A stretch of 64,000 nucleotides of DNA from the NCBI GenBank assembly GCA_902606175.1, contig CACLEZ010000001.1, forward strand, positions 122,431-186,430, given 5' to 3'. Below, in pieces: positions 1 to 8,746 of the stretch. This DNA is from an uncultured SAR86 cluster bacterium. Its GTDB lineage: Bacteria > Pseudomonadota > Gammaproteobacteria > Magnimaribacterales > Magnimaribacteraceae. The notes under the pieces were generated by a model. It worked only from the letters and a program-made list of their open reading frames with translations. It was not told where the DNA came from and ran no database searches. Within the stretch, counting starts at the first letter, position 1. Every line of letters starts with the position of its first letter. A program made the translations under genes and the position numbers.

Positions 1-1099
1 CATTTGCTTAAGCATTGGTGGATCAAGAATAGGACCCGAATTATTGGATGAATATCAATCTTTATATGGGCCCTTGAATGTTTATTTTTGTTCTAGTTAT
101 GACCTACTAGAGCTTAGTGATGCTCTAAAAAGATGTAATCAAAGCGATACAATAATATTTGTATCTTCCAAGTCATTTCAAACTCTCGAAATTCTTAAAA
201 ATCTTGATCATGTGAAATCCTGGTATGGGAGAAATCCTGAAATTAATTTTTATGATCATCTTTATGGTATTTCTTCTAATGCATCGGCAATGACCGCTTA
301 TGGAATTAAGAAGAAAAATCAATTTCTCATTCTAGATTCTTTAGGCGGAAGATATTCAATATGGTCCTCCATGAGTTTGCCTGCTTTTATAAATTCAAAC
401 TATGATTCTTATCTTGATCTTCTCGAGGGAGCATATTTAGCCGATGAACACACAAGTAAAACGTCATGGGAATCTAATATTCCAGTATTAATGGCACTTT
501 TGAGCATTTGGAATACGAGCTTTCTCGAGATAAATAATCACGGTATATTTACTTATAACTTTAGGCTACGCTCTCTTGTGAAATATATCTCTCAACTGTC
601 GATGGAGAGTAATGGGAAATCTATAAATTTTGAATCAAAAGAATCACCTTTTTTGACTTCTCCTTTGATTTGGGGCGGTTATGGAATAGAATCTCAACAC
701 TCTACTTTTCAGTGGCTTATGCAAGGTAAAACCGAAACTTCTTGCGATTTTATTGGTTTAAATGATGGGCTCAACAAGGAGTCAGTTGAATCTTTCGAGA
801 TGCTTTTATCTCAAGTTTTAGCCATGACTTATGGAAAAAAAGATAAAGTAAGCCCCTTTAAATCTATCAAAGGTAATAATCCCTGTTCTATTTTGCAAAT
901 GAACTCTATCGACCTCAAAAGCTTAGGATTTTTATTGGCTATTTACGAATATAAAGTCTTTATTGAAGCTTCGATACTCGGCATAGATCCCTTTGACCAG
1001 TGGGGTGTACAGTTAGGAAAAGACATAGCCCTTGAAGGAAAAAGTAATAAAGAATTTTTGAAAGATAAATTTTCTTCAAGTCTTCATCCTAAATCCTAG
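1..1099 (+). CDS. pgi: Glucose-6-phosphate isomerase (5'-truncated by window edge)
   Basis: Interconverts glucose-6-P and fructose-6-P in the cytoplasm; the fructose-6-P can feed mannose and amino-sugar nucleotides. The reading frame is open from base 2, and the residues upstream of the first possible start (ICLSIGGSRIGPELL) match the family's N-terminal phosphate-binding region, so the gene begins before the window. The sugar-binding motif LGGRYSIWSS and the C-terminal signature FDQWGVQLGK are clear. The region normally reading WGE..TNGQH is WGGYGIESQH here, and the usual HH pair about 30 residues later is not obvious, so this is a divergent PGI. It ends 14 bases before manC. Family assignment is firm; the catalytic details are inferred by eye. 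Confidence 0.9.
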   Translation, partial: ICLSIGGSRIGPELLDEYQSLYGPLNVYFCSSYDLLELSDALKRCNQSDTIIFVSSKSFQTLEILKNLDHVKSWYGRNPEINFYDHLYGISSNASAMTAYGIKKKNQFLILDSLGGRYSIWSSMSLPAFINSNYDSYLDLLEGAYLADEHTSKTSWESNIPVLMALLSIWNTSFLEINNHGIFTYNFRLRSLVKYISQLSMESNGKSINFESKESPFLTSPLIWGGYGIESQHSTFQWLMQGKTETSCDFIGLNDGLNKESVESFEMLLSQVLAMTYGKKDKVSPFKSIKGNNPCSILQMNSIDLKSLGFLLAIYEYKVFIEASILGIDPFDQWGVQLGKDIALEGKSNKEFLKDKFSSSLHPKS

Positions 1100-1101
1100 T
1101 T

Positions 1102-1107
1102 TATAAT
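1102..1107 (+). promoter_or_regulatory. Candidate -10 box for manC
   Basis: A consensus TATAAT lies only six bases before the manC ATG at 1114. Transcription from it would begin at or within a base or two of the start codon, giving a leaderless mRNA. No good -35 hexamer is seen about 17 bases upstream. Confidence 0.4.
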
Positions 1108-1113
1108 CTGTGT

Positions 1114-2358
1114 ATGAGCTCTAAAAAATTTAGACCTATTATCTTGGCGGGAGGTTCAGGAAAGAGACTTTGGCCTCTATCAACTAAAGAAAGACCAAAA
1201 CAGTTTATTTCTTTATTTGGAGATCTATCCCTTTTCGATCTTACACTTCAAAGGGTAAATAATAGGGATCTTTTTAAGAAACCAATAATCGTAACCTCTG
1301 AGGAATATTTATCCTTAATTGAAGAATCTCTATCTAAAACTGGACTAGGAGTTGAAAGGGTTTTTTTAGAGCCAGAGCCGAAGAATACTTTCTCAGCTTC
1401 GGTTTTGCCTGTACTGGATGCCTTGAAGCGCAATGAAAAAGAAAGATACATGGTAATGCCTTCTGATCACTATATTCCTTTTAATAAATCTTTTTACGAA
1501 ACATGCACAATAATTAAAAATCAATTTAGAAAAAAAGCTCTTACATTATTGGGGATTGCGCCAGATAATCCTTCTACAGAATATGGTTATATCTCTGTCT
1601 ATACCTCTAACGAAGAAATTAAATGCGTCAAATCTTTTATAGAAAAACCTGATCTTGAGAAAGCTAAACTCTTAGTTAAACAGCCTGATACTTTATGGAA
1701 TTCTGGAATGTTTTTCTTCGATGGCAAATGGTTAAGTGATTCTATTCAAATAAAAAATCAAGAGATGTATTCTCTGATGCATGATCTTTTACCCACTTCA
1801 GCATTAAGTCAAATATATTTTTATCCCGATAAGAATATATTTTCAAAGCTTACAAACATCTCTTTCGATAAAGCATTTGTTGAATCTAACAAACAAAATC
1901 TTGTAGCGACTTTAGAAGCAGGTTGGACTGATCTTGGTTCATGGCATAGTTTGAGTAATCTTCAAAAGGAACCGGAAAATGGACTTACCTTATATTCGGA
2001 GGGAGATTATTCCAGAACCGAAAAACCTTGGGGTTACTACGAAGTATTACTTGAATCAGAGTCCTCAAAAGTTAAAATCCTTTCTGTAGATCCTGGTCAG
2101 AAGCTTTCATTGCAAATGCACGAACATAGATCTGAAACTTGGTATGTAACTCAAGGCATCGCAACAGTTACAAAAGGAAACACAACTTTTAACCTTCAGC
2201 CTGGCGAAAGTGTTGAGATTGATCAGAAAGAAAGGCATAGAGTTCAAAACTCTGGTAACGAAGTTTTAGAGATAATTGAGATTCAAACTGGAACATATTT
2301 TGGTGAAGATGACATTATTCGATTTGAGGATATTTATGGCAGAAAAGATTTTCACTGA
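1114..2358 (+). CDS. manC: Mannose-1-phosphate guanylyltransferase / mannose-6-phosphate isomerase
   Basis: Makes GDP-mannose from GTP and mannose-1-P; the C-terminal cupin domain of this family isomerises fructose-6-P and mannose-6-P. The nucleotidyltransferase signature LAGGSGKRLWPLS is at residues 11-23 with PKQF just after; FIEKPD and NSGMFF follow. The cupin half (about 300-405) has the metal-binding pattern MHEHRSETWYV. At 414 residues it is some 60 shorter than typical enterobacterial ManC, but both domains are present. It follows pgi and overlaps the start of uvrC by 23 bases. GDP-mannose could supply the GDP-sugar enzymes further right; no phosphomannomutase is seen in the window. 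Confidence 0.93.
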   Translation: MSSKKFRPIILAGGSGKRLWPLSTKERPKQFISLFGDLSLFDLTLQRVNNRDLFKKPIIVTSEEYLSLIEESLSKTGLGVERVFLEPEPKNTFSASVLPVLDALKRNEKERYMVMPSDHYIPFNKSFYETCTIIKNQFRKKALTLLGIAPDNPSTEYGYISVYTSNEEIKCVKSFIEKPDLEKAKLLVKQPDTLWNSGMFFFDGKWLSDSIQIKNQEMYSLMHDLLPTSALSQIYFYPDKNIFSKLTNISFDKAFVESNKQNLVATLEAGWTDLGSWHSLSNLQKEPENGLTLYSEGDYSRTEKPWGYYEVLLESESSKVKILSVDPGQKLSLQMHEHRSETWYVTQGIATVTKGNTTFNLQPGESVEIDQKERHRVQNSGNEVLEIIEIQTGTYFGEDDIIRFEDIYGRKDFH

Positions 2359-4168
2359 ATCTCCTTACTTAATTCCCGGTACGGCTAAAGAGATAAAGAA
2401 TTTTATTAGGGAGATTCCTGGATCTCCAGGCGTCTATAAATTTTTAGATAAACTTAAAAGGCCTATCTATATAGGAAAAGCAAAATCTCTTAAAAAAAGA
2501 CTTGCCTCATATTTCCGAGCTTCTTCTAGATCAGAAAAGATTAATAAATTAGTTGAATCAGCAAAGTTTATTGAATTTTCGTTGACAAACACTGAGCTGG
2601 AATCGCTTCTTCATGAACAGTATCTGATCAAAAATTATAAACCTAAATTCAATGTTCAATTTAAAGACGATAAAGGGTATCCGTGGATAAAAATTGAATC
2701 ACACAATACTTTTCCTTCAGCTAAATCTTTTTTGGGAAAGAAACAGGATAAAGGGAAATTTTTTGGACCTTTTCCCAACTCATATGCTGTCAGAGATGCT
2801 CTGAAATTAATTCAAAAAACTTTTAAATTAAGAAATTGCTCTGACTCTTATTTCAAAAATAGAAATAGGCCTTGCTTGCAACATGAAATAGGAAGATGTT
2901 CTGCTCCATGCGTAGGTTTGATAAGCACAGAAGACTACCAAAAAGAGGTGAGGGGTGCAGACCTTTTACTTTCTGGAAAATCGGAGGTCTTAGCTCAAGA
3001 GTTTTATAATTTGATGGATGATTTTGCTTCAAAACAGCAATATGAAAAGGCAGCTGTTTATAGAGATAGAATATCTGCTTTAAGAGATATTCAGAGGAGA
3101 CAAAGCGTTGCTGGTTTTAGCAAGAATAGAGATGCCATTTATTTATCTACCTCAAAAGGAAAACGCAAATTAGGTGTAAGCAGCGTTAAGGGAGGTTGGG
3201 TTACTGGACACAAGAATTTCATACTAGAAGAAGGAATTGAAGAGAATGAAACCTTGGAAAGTTTCATAGGTCATCATTATTTCATCACCAAGAATTGCCC
3301 TTCAACGCTGATTATAGGTCAAGAGCTAACAAACAAGAATCTCATTGAAGAGGCTCTAAGTAAATTTCATAAAAAAAGAATATCTATTATTACTAAACCC
3401 TCTCAGAAAGACAAAGGCCTTTTGGAAATATGTAGGGCCAATACAGAGTTTATTTTTAAAAAGAATAAAACTGATCCTGATATTGACTACAAGCTAGAGG
3501 AATTAAAGAAAGAATTACAAATTCATGAGGTCGATACAATTGAGTCTTATGACATCAGTCATCATTCTGGTGACAATGCCGTAGCTGGTTGTGTAGTTTA
3601 TAGCCAAGAAGGAAAGGCTAAAAATCTTTATAGAACATACAACATCAGTAAGCAAAATTCTGGTAACGACATAGGTTCAATGCTTGAGTTAATAGAAAGA
3701 AGGTTTTCAAACAAAAAAAATAAAATTCCGAGTCTAATAATTATCGACGGTGGCAGAACTCATTTAAAGCAGGTCCAGAAAAAGATGAAAGAAATTGGAA
3801 TTTCTTCTGCGAATGTTATTTCTATTTCTAAAGGAATTAGAAGAAAGGCTTCTTTTGATTCAATTCACTTAACGCGAGGAGAATCTAAGTTAGTTAAAGA
3901 AGGTTCTATATTTCACAATTTTATTCAAGAAATTAGGGACGAAACACACAGGTACGCAATATCTTCGCAAAAAAGAAAGAGTATTAAATCTTCCTTAGGT
4001 TCCTCTTTGGATAATTTACCAGGAGTAGGGGATTCAAGAAAAAAACTTTTGTTGAGGTATTTTGGATCTCTAGAGCAAATAAAACGGGCAAGTATTGATG
4101 ATCTATCTGAAGTTTCTGGCATTGGCATGGTTACGGCAAAGTCAATTTACAAACAATTACGAAATTAG
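2336..4168 (+). CDS. uvrC: Excinuclease ABC subunit C
   Basis: Makes the two incisions in nucleotide excision repair, with UvrB. The GIY-YIG nuclease domain is N-terminal (PGVYKFL about 31-37, YIGKAKSL about 45-52). A Cys-rich segment (CLQHEIGRCSAPC), a UVR motif that binds UvrB (KQQYEKAAVYRDRI), the RNase H-like nuclease half (ESYDISHHSGDNAVAG) and a C-terminal helix-hairpin-helix pair follow. An upstream in-frame ATG at 2276 exists, but ATG 2336 is preferred: it has GAGGAT seven bases upstream and gives 610 residues, the E. coli length. It overlaps manC and sits five bases before pgsA, the conserved gammaproteobacterial pairing. Confidence 0.96.
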   Translation: MAEKIFTESPYLIPGTAKEIKNFIREIPGSPGVYKFLDKLKRPIYIGKAKSLKKRLASYFRASSRSEKINKLVESAKFIEFSLTNTELESLLHEQYLIKNYKPKFNVQFKDDKGYPWIKIESHNTFPSAKSFLGKKQDKGKFFGPFPNSYAVRDALKLIQKTFKLRNCSDSYFKNRNRPCLQHEIGRCSAPCVGLISTEDYQKEVRGADLLLSGKSEVLAQEFYNLMDDFASKQQYEKAAVYRDRISALRDIQRRQSVAGFSKNRDAIYLSTSKGKRKLGVSSVKGGWVTGHKNFILEEGIEENETLESFIGHHYFITKNCPSTLIIGQELTNKNLIEEALSKFHKKRISIITKPSQKDKGLLEICRANTEFIFKKNKTDPDIDYKLEELKKELQIHEVDTIESYDISHHSGDNAVAGCVVYSQEGKAKNLYRTYNISKQNSGNDIGSMLELIERRFSNKKNKIPSLIIIDGGRTHLKQVQKKMKEIGISSANVISISKGIRRKASFDSIHLTRGESKLVKEGSIFHNFIQEIRDETHRYAISSQKRKSIKSSLGSSLDNLPGVGDSRKKLLLRYFGSLEQIKRASIDDLSEVSGIGMVTAKSIYKQLRN

Positions 4169-4173
4169 TTTAG

Positions 4174-4710
4174 ATGGCAAATTACCTGACTTTCTTAAGG
4201 ATATTATTAGTATTTCCTGTTCTTATATTTGCTTCACCTGAGTCTAATCCAAATAATTGGATTGCCCTTGTATTATTTGTGATCGCAGGCATTACAGATC
4301 ACTTAGATGGATATGTTGCAAGAAAAACAGGTTCGACAAGCTCTCTGGGAGCTTTGCTTGATTTGGTAGCGGATAAACTGCTAATTATCATTACCATTTT
4401 TTATTTTATTTCTTATGCGAGTAGTCTTTTATTGATCGTACCATCCATAATAATAATTTTTAGAGAAGTAGTTATTTCGTCTCTTAGGCAACTTCTGGCC
4501 GAAAAAGAAGGAGAGAATCCCGTAAAAGTAACCTTCCTAGCTAAGAGTAAAACTACATTGCAGATTTTTGCCTTGTCTTTCTTGATTATATCGCCAAATT
4601 TTGGCCGGCCTTTCTTCTTTTTGACTGTTTGTTTGTTTTGGCTGGCAGCTTATGTGTCTCTTCACAGCTTGTTTGCATATATAAAAACTTATAAAAATCT
4701 CATTAAATAG
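4174..4710 (+). CDS. pgsA: CDP-diacylglycerol-glycerol-3-phosphate 3-phosphatidyltransferase
   Basis: Inner-membrane enzyme that commits CDP-diacylglycerol to phosphatidylglycerol. The CDP-alcohol phosphatidyltransferase signature is complete: D42, D45-G46, A49-R50, G59, D63 and D67 ([12 protein letters not shown], then GALLDLVAD). Several hydrophobic helices flank it. The length of 178 residues is normal. It starts five bases after uvrC, so the two are almost certainly co-transcribed, and it is followed by tRNA-Cys as in many gammaproteobacteria. Confidence 0.95.
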   Translation: MANYLTFLRILLVFPVLIFASPESNPNNWIALVLFVIAGITDHLDGYVARKTGSTSSLGALLDLVADKLLIIITIFYFISYASSLLLIVPSIIIIFREVVISSLRQLLAEKEGENPVKVTFLAKSKTTLQIFALSFLIISPNFGRPFFFLTVCLFWLAAYVSLHSLFAYIKTYKNLIK

Positions 4711-4733
4711 CTGGTCTATTGTTTTTAGATATT

Positions 4734-4739
4734 TAGAAT
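4734..4739 (+). promoter_or_regulatory. Candidate -10 box for tRNA-Cys
   Basis: TAGAAT ends eight bases before the first base of the mature tRNA, a suitable distance for a short 5' leader. No clear -35 is present. Confidence 0.3.
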
Positions 4740-4747
4740 ACAGGCAA

Positions 4748-4818
4748 GGCTGAGTAGCAAAGTGGTTATGCAGCGGATTGCAAATCCGTCTACGCCGGTT
4801 CGATTCCGACCTCAGCCT
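4748..4818 (+). tRNA. tRNA-Cys (GCA)
   Basis: Acceptor strands GGCTGAG and CTCAGCC pair fully. The anticodon arm is GCGGA, loop TTGCAAA, TCCGT, giving anticodon GCA, and the discriminator base is T as expected for Cys. CCA is not encoded; the next bases are CAA. The T stem GCCGG/CCGAC contains one C-A mismatch. It lies between pgsA and the FAD oxidoreductase. Confidence 0.95.
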
Positions 4819-4828
4819 CAATTTAGTT

Positions 4829-5920
4829 ATGGAAACTTTTAAAATAAATTGCCTTGTTATAGGAGGAGGAGTATCAGGAATAACGATTGCTCAAAAGCTT
4901 TCTTTATACATGGAAGAGGTAGTTCTAATCGAAAGAAATAATAGACTTGCTCAAGAGACTACAAGTAGAAATTCGGAAGTTATTCACGCCGGGATTTACT
5001 ATAAACCTGGGAGTTTAAAGTCTGAACTATGTATCCGCGGTAAAGAACTTCTATATGAATATTTAAGAATTCATAATCTTCCACACACTCAGTGCGGAAA
5101 GTTTATCGTTGCTTCTTCTGCTGAAGAAGAAAGAAAGTTATTTGATATTTATAAAAATGGAAAAGAATGTGGCTTAACAGATTTAGTTATAAATGACGAG
5201 CGAATTAAGCAGTACAAATTCTTAAACTCCAAGACTTCAATTTTTTCTCCATCTACTGGTATATTTGATAGTTATTCATTTATTGAATCTATAAAAAGTC
5301 AATTTCTTGACAATCAAGGTATCTTATTAGTTGGAAATAGGTTAAAAAAAATAGAATATCACAAAGGATCTTTCATTGCCCTGATCGAGGATTTAAATAA
5401 TTCTTCAGAGTTCTTGATAGAGACAAAAAAAATAATTAATACTGCAGGCTTACAAGCCTTCAAAATTCTCAATGAATTCAAAGGAGAAGAGATTTATAAA
5501 CCTGCATACAAGAAAGGTGAATATTACTCATATACCGGTAAAGAAAAACTTGATCATCTAATTTATCCTATTCCAGGAAAATTTAGCTTGGGAATTCATG
5601 CAACAATTGACTTAGGAAATGGAATAAGATTTGGACCTTCTTCTTATGATGTAAACGAAATAGACTATGAAATATCTGAGAGCCAAAGAAAAGATTTCCA
5701 TAATTCAATAAAAAAATATTGGCCTTCGATAAAAAGCGAAGAGTTAGTTCCTACTTATTCGGGAATAAGGCCATTACTAGAGGGTTTTGAGGATTTTGTG
5801 ATAGATGAACTTAATTTAGATGAAAATGTTATGTTGAGCATTCTGGGTTATTCATCTCCTGGGTTGACTTCTTCTCTTGCAATGGCAGAAAAAGTATCAA
5901 ATCAACTAAATGATTTGTAA
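4829..5920 (+). CDS. lhgO: FAD-dependent oxidoreductase, L-2-hydroxyglutarate oxidase-like
   Basis: Probably oxidises L-2-hydroxyglutarate (or a related 2-hydroxyacid) to the keto acid with FAD. The N-terminal dinucleotide-binding motif VIGGGVSG is at residues 10-17. The following TTSRNSEVIHAGIYY is typical of the L-2-hydroxyglutarate dehydrogenase branch of the DAO superfamily, as is the C-terminal GIRPLL and GYSSPGLTSSLA. An open frame extends back into tRNA-Cys, but the ATG at 4829, ten bases past the tRNA, is the sensible start and gives 363 residues. Family is clear; the exact substrate is inferred. Confidence 0.85.
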   Translation: METFKINCLVIGGGVSGITIAQKLSLYMEEVVLIERNNRLAQETTSRNSEVIHAGIYYKPGSLKSELCIRGKELLYEYLRIHNLPHTQCGKFIVASSAEEERKLFDIYKNGKECGLTDLVINDERIKQYKFLNSKTSIFSPSTGIFDSYSFIESIKSQFLDNQGILLVGNRLKKIEYHKGSFIALIEDLNNSSEFLIETKKIINTAGLQAFKILNEFKGEEIYKPAYKKGEYYSYTGKEKLDHLIYPIPGKFSLGIHATIDLGNGIRFGPSSYDVNEIDYEISESQRKDFHNSIKKYWPSIKSEELVPTYSGIRPLLEGFEDFVIDELNLDENVMLSILGYSSPGLTSSLAMAEKVSNQLNDL

Positions 5921-5945
5921 CTGCACTTATCTTTAACTTATCAAT

Positions 5946-5951
5946 TATAAT
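5946..5951 (+). promoter_or_regulatory. Candidate -10 box for tRNA-Leu
   Basis: A consensus TATAAT lies 13 bases before the mature 5' end of tRNA-Leu, consistent with a start site a few bases upstream of the tRNA. A convincing -35 is not seen. Confidence 0.4.
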
Positions 5952-5964
5952 AGCTTGATACTTA

Positions 5965-6051
5965 GCCCGGGTGGTGGAATTGGTAGACACAAGGGACTTA
6001 AAATCCCTCGAAGGCAACTTCGTGCCGGTTCGAGTCCGGCCCCGGGCACCA
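5965..6051 (+). tRNA. tRNA-Leu (TAA), CCA encoded
   Basis: Acceptor GCCCGGG pairs with CCCGGGC. The anticodon arm AGGGA, loop CTTAAAA, TCCCT gives anticodon TAA. There is a long variable arm (class II), T loop TTCGAGT and an encoded 3' CCA. The 87-base length is normal for Leu. The first polysaccharide gene begins ten bases later. Confidence 0.97.
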
Positions 6052-6060
6052 TATCACCAA

Positions 6061-7065
6061 ATGATGGATTATTTTTTTATCAGTCTTATAGTTTCAATAA
6101 CAACTTATATTCTTTGTTTGGCTTATAGGAAAGTTGCTATTAAAAAAGGAGTATTAGCAAATTTAAATTTTAGAACTTTGCATGATGAAGTTACTCCAAA
6201 AGGAGGCGGAATAGTTTTTCCTATAATCTTTCTGCTCTCTATCTCAATATTGTATATCTATAATTTTGATATTGATCATGATAATTTTTACTCTGCTCTT
6301 TGCGCTCTGTTTTTATCTTTGTTTGGTTTGTGGGATGATTATCGCGAAGTTAGGGCTTCGTTTAAATTTTTGATACAAACCACATTTAGTTTACTGGCAC
6401 TTTCTATATTTCTTCCTTTGGAATTACTTTTTGTCGATATACTTCTTTTTACTCTATTTCTTTTCTTGTTAGTTACATTTATTTGGATTATAAATACCAT
6501 CAATTTTATGGATGGAATCGACGGTTTGGCCGCCTCCTTGGCATGTTTCTATTTCTTTATGACTTTCTTAATATCCTTGCTCACAAATGAGATTATGCCT
6601 TTATTAGAGAACTTAATTATTTTTTCTACTTGCTTGGGATTTCTATTTATAAATTTTTCAAATAAAAATCTATTTATGGGTGATGCGGGAAGTCTTTTTT
6701 TAGGCTTCATGATTAGTTTTATTTGTATAGAGACAATATATGAAGGTACATTTTCAGTATGGTATTGGCTCATTCTTCTTTCTTATTGTTTAACAGAGAC
6801 TATAGCTACAACATTCTATAGAGTTATATTTATTAAAAAGTGGTATGGTGCTCATAGGAGTCACGCCTATCAGAATCTTGCTAGAATTAAAAAAAATCAT
6901 TGGAAGGTAACTTTGACCATAATCATTTATCATCTTCTGTGGATAATGCCTCTGGCATTATTGGCCTTGTTTTCTAATTTTAGCCCCTTAATTTTACTTC
7001 TTATGGCTATACTTCCGACGTTGATTTTCAATTTATTTTTTGGTCCACGGTTTTCTTCTAAGTAA
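6061..7065 (+). CDS. wbpL: Undecaprenyl-phosphate sugar-1-phosphate transferase, WbpL/WecA type
   Basis: Polytopic inner-membrane enzyme expected to start O-unit assembly by moving an N-acetyl sugar-1-P from a UDP-sugar to undecaprenyl phosphate. MraY/WecA-family motifs are present: the D92-D93 pair in WDDY, NTINFMDGIDG at 145-155, GDAGS at 207-211 and the loop motif AHRSHAYQ at 264-271. About ten hydrophobic helices are visible. The open frame runs back through tRNA-Leu; the tandem ATGs at 6061 and 6064 are the real start region, giving about 334 residues. A WbpM-type dehydratase ends the same cluster, as in Pseudomonas B-band O-antigen loci. The sugar specificity is not determined. Confidence 0.88.
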   Translation: MMDYFFISLIVSITTYILCLAYRKVAIKKGVLANLNFRTLHDEVTPKGGGIVFPIIFLLSISILYIYNFDIDHDNFYSALCALFLSLFGLWDDYREVRASFKFLIQTTFSLLALSIFLPLELLFVDILLFTLFLFLLVTFIWIINTINFMDGIDGLAASLACFYFFMTFLISLLTNEIMPLLENLIIFSTCLGFLFINFSNKNLFMGDAGSLFLGFMISFICIETIYEGTFSVWYWLILLSYCLTETIATTFYRVIFIKKWYGAHRSHAYQNLARIKKNHWKVTLTIIIYHLLWIMPLALLALFSNFSPLILLLMAILPTLIFNLFFGPRFSSK

Positions 7066-7073
7066 TATTCAAA

Positions 7074-7772
7074 ATGATCCTAGTGCGATTTGTAATTAAC
7101 TATTTCTTAATGATAATAAAAGTACTATCACTTATGAGAAGAGGAGTAATGTTTGAAAAACCTTTTTCTATCAAGATAAAAGGAAATCTCAAAATAGGAA
7201 AGGACGTCCAAATTGGGGCCAATGTAATTTTTGATGGAGATGTAGAATTATCTAATGGAGTTTTAATTGAAGATAATTGCAGAATCAGTAATGCTAAGAT
7301 ATTGGATCATGCTCATCTAAAGTCCAACACCTTTATCGAAGATTCTATAATTGGCAGTGGCTCTTTTGCAGGTCCTTTTGCAAGAGTGAGAGGTAATACG
7401 GTAATGGGCAATGATTGCCAGATTGGTAATTTTGTTGAAATCAAGAGTTCTTCTATAGGACAATTTTGTAGAGTAAATCACATGGCATTTATCGGAGATA
7501 GCATTTTAGAAGATGGAGTTACTATTGGTGCAGGAGTTATAACCTGTAATCATGATGGAAAGAATATAAATGAAACTCATATCAAGAAAGAGGCATATAT
7601 AGGCTCTAACTCTAATTTGATTGCACCAGTAGTTATTGGAAAAAAATCAACTATTGGATCTGGGTCAACAATTTCAAAAGATGTTGCTGATAATAAATTA
7701 GTTATAGCGAGATCACATCAGATAGAGGTACCGGGATGGAAAAGTCCAAACTTTAAAAGGAATGAGGAATGA
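7074..7772 (+). CDS. Stand-alone GlmU-like left-handed beta-helix acetyltransferase
   Basis: Hexapeptide-repeat acyltransferase whose closest match by eye is the C-terminal acetyltransferase half of GlmU. Shared landmarks are IGNFVEIKSSSIG (117-129), NHMAFIGDS (135-143) with the His that acts as base in GlmU (H136 here), GAGVITCNHDGKN (152-164) and an APVVIGKKSTIGSGSTI block. The N-terminal uridylyltransferase domain is absent; residues 1-25 are hydrophobic and basic instead. In this cluster it probably N-acetylates an amino sugar or nucleotide sugar rather than serving cell-wall GlcNAc synthesis. It overlaps the next gene by ATGA. Fold is sure; substrate unknown. Confidence 0.8.
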   Translation: MILVRFVINYFLMIIKVLSLMRRGVMFEKPFSIKIKGNLKIGKDVQIGANVIFDGDVELSNGVLIEDNCRISNAKILDHAHLKSNTFIEDSIIGSGSFAGPFARVRGNTVMGNDCQIGNFVEIKSSSIGQFCRVNHMAFIGDSILEDGVTIGAGVITCNHDGKNINETHIKKEAYIGSNSNLIAPVVIGKKSTIGSGSTISKDVADNKLVIARSHQIEVPGWKSPNFKRNEE

Positions 7773-8719
7773 GACTTGCTATTTGGGGGATAGGTGACCA
7801 CGCAAAAAAGAATTTAATTCCAGCTGCCATTGAGGCCAAGGATATAGAATTCATAGGTATTTACTCAAGAAATAAAAAAACTGTTACCGAGACAAGTTTA
7901 AAATATAATTGTAAGTCGTGGGTTTCACAAGAAGAGATGTTGGCTGATACATGTTTAGATGCCATTTTTCTGTCTACTCCACCTGCCTTGCATTTCCGTC
8001 AAGGAAATATGATTCTTAACTCCGGTAAACATTTCATATGTGAAAAACCAATTACTACAAATTTTCGAGAAACAGAATTGCTACTAAAGAGGGCTAAAGA
8101 AAGGAACTTGGTGATACTTGAAGCTTATATGTTTCTTTATCACCCTCATTTTTTAAAAATAAAAGAAATAATAAAAAATGAAATAAATTCTTTGAAAGAG
8201 ATAGATGTAGTTTTCGAGCTACCAGAATTATCTTCTCCAGGATTTAGATTCTCCTCTAATCTGGGCGCAAGCTGTCTGTATGATGTTGGTTCATATACCG
8301 TTTTGACCATATTAGAGTTATTTGGCGATCATAGTGTAGAGCTTTTAGATTCAGATATTAGATCTTACGCCAAGAGCAAAGTTGACTACTCCGGTAAAGC
8401 CTCTCTTATTATCAACAATAAAATTATTTGCAATATTAGATGGTCTTATAATAGTAAATATGTGAATAAGATAAGTATAAAGTGCTCCAATAAAGAAACT
8501 ATCTCGCATAAAATTTTTTCTAAAGATCAGGATTATGAACCTTTAATTCTCACTAAATATAATAATGGAGATATATCTGAGGAGAAAGTTGAAGCAACAA
8601 ATCATTTTGTTAGCATGTTAGAATTCTTTGAAGAGAGTACACACTCAAAAATTATTGCTGAGCAAGAGTCTAATCGAATCTTTCGACTTGCATCTTTTCT
8701 GAGCAAGATTAAGGGCTAA
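7769..8719 (+). CDS. Gfo/Idh/MocA-family NAD(P)-dependent sugar oxidoreductase
   Basis: Rossmann-fold dehydrogenase of the glucose-fructose oxidoreductase superfamily. The N-terminus has a slightly degenerate nucleotide-binding motif (LAIWGIGDHAKKN), LSTPPALH follows, and the family's EKP is at 92-94 (CEKPITTNF). The C-terminal beta-sheet domain contains GASCLYDVGSYTV. Length 316 is normal. It starts within the stop of the acetyltransferase gene, so translation is probably coupled. In polysaccharide loci this family oxidises or reduces nucleotide-sugar carbons, often beside acetyltransferases, but its substrate cannot be read from the sequence. Confidence 0.83.
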   Translation: MRLAIWGIGDHAKKNLIPAAIEAKDIEFIGIYSRNKKTVTETSLKYNCKSWVSQEEMLADTCLDAIFLSTPPALHFRQGNMILNSGKHFICEKPITTNFRETELLLKRAKERNLVILEAYMFLYHPHFLKIKEIIKNEINSLKEIDVVFELPELSSPGFRFSSNLGASCLYDVGSYTVLTILELFGDHSVELLDSDIRSYAKSKVDYSGKASLIINNKIICNIRWSYNSKYVNKISIKCSNKETISHKIFSKDQDYEPLILTKYNNGDISEEKVEATNHFVSMLEFFEESTHSKIIAEQESNRIFRLASFLSKIKG

Positions 8720-8746
8720 TATTTAAATATTTAATTAGGAGATAAT

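Noticed and set aside
4537..4821. Minus-strand open frame over pgsA and tRNA-Cys
   Set aside because: It lies opposite a well-supported gene and a tRNA and has no recognisable protein features.
5971..6060. N-terminal extension of the WbpL-like protein through tRNA-Leu
   Set aside because: The stretch is the tRNA itself; the family N-terminus begins at the ATG at 6061.
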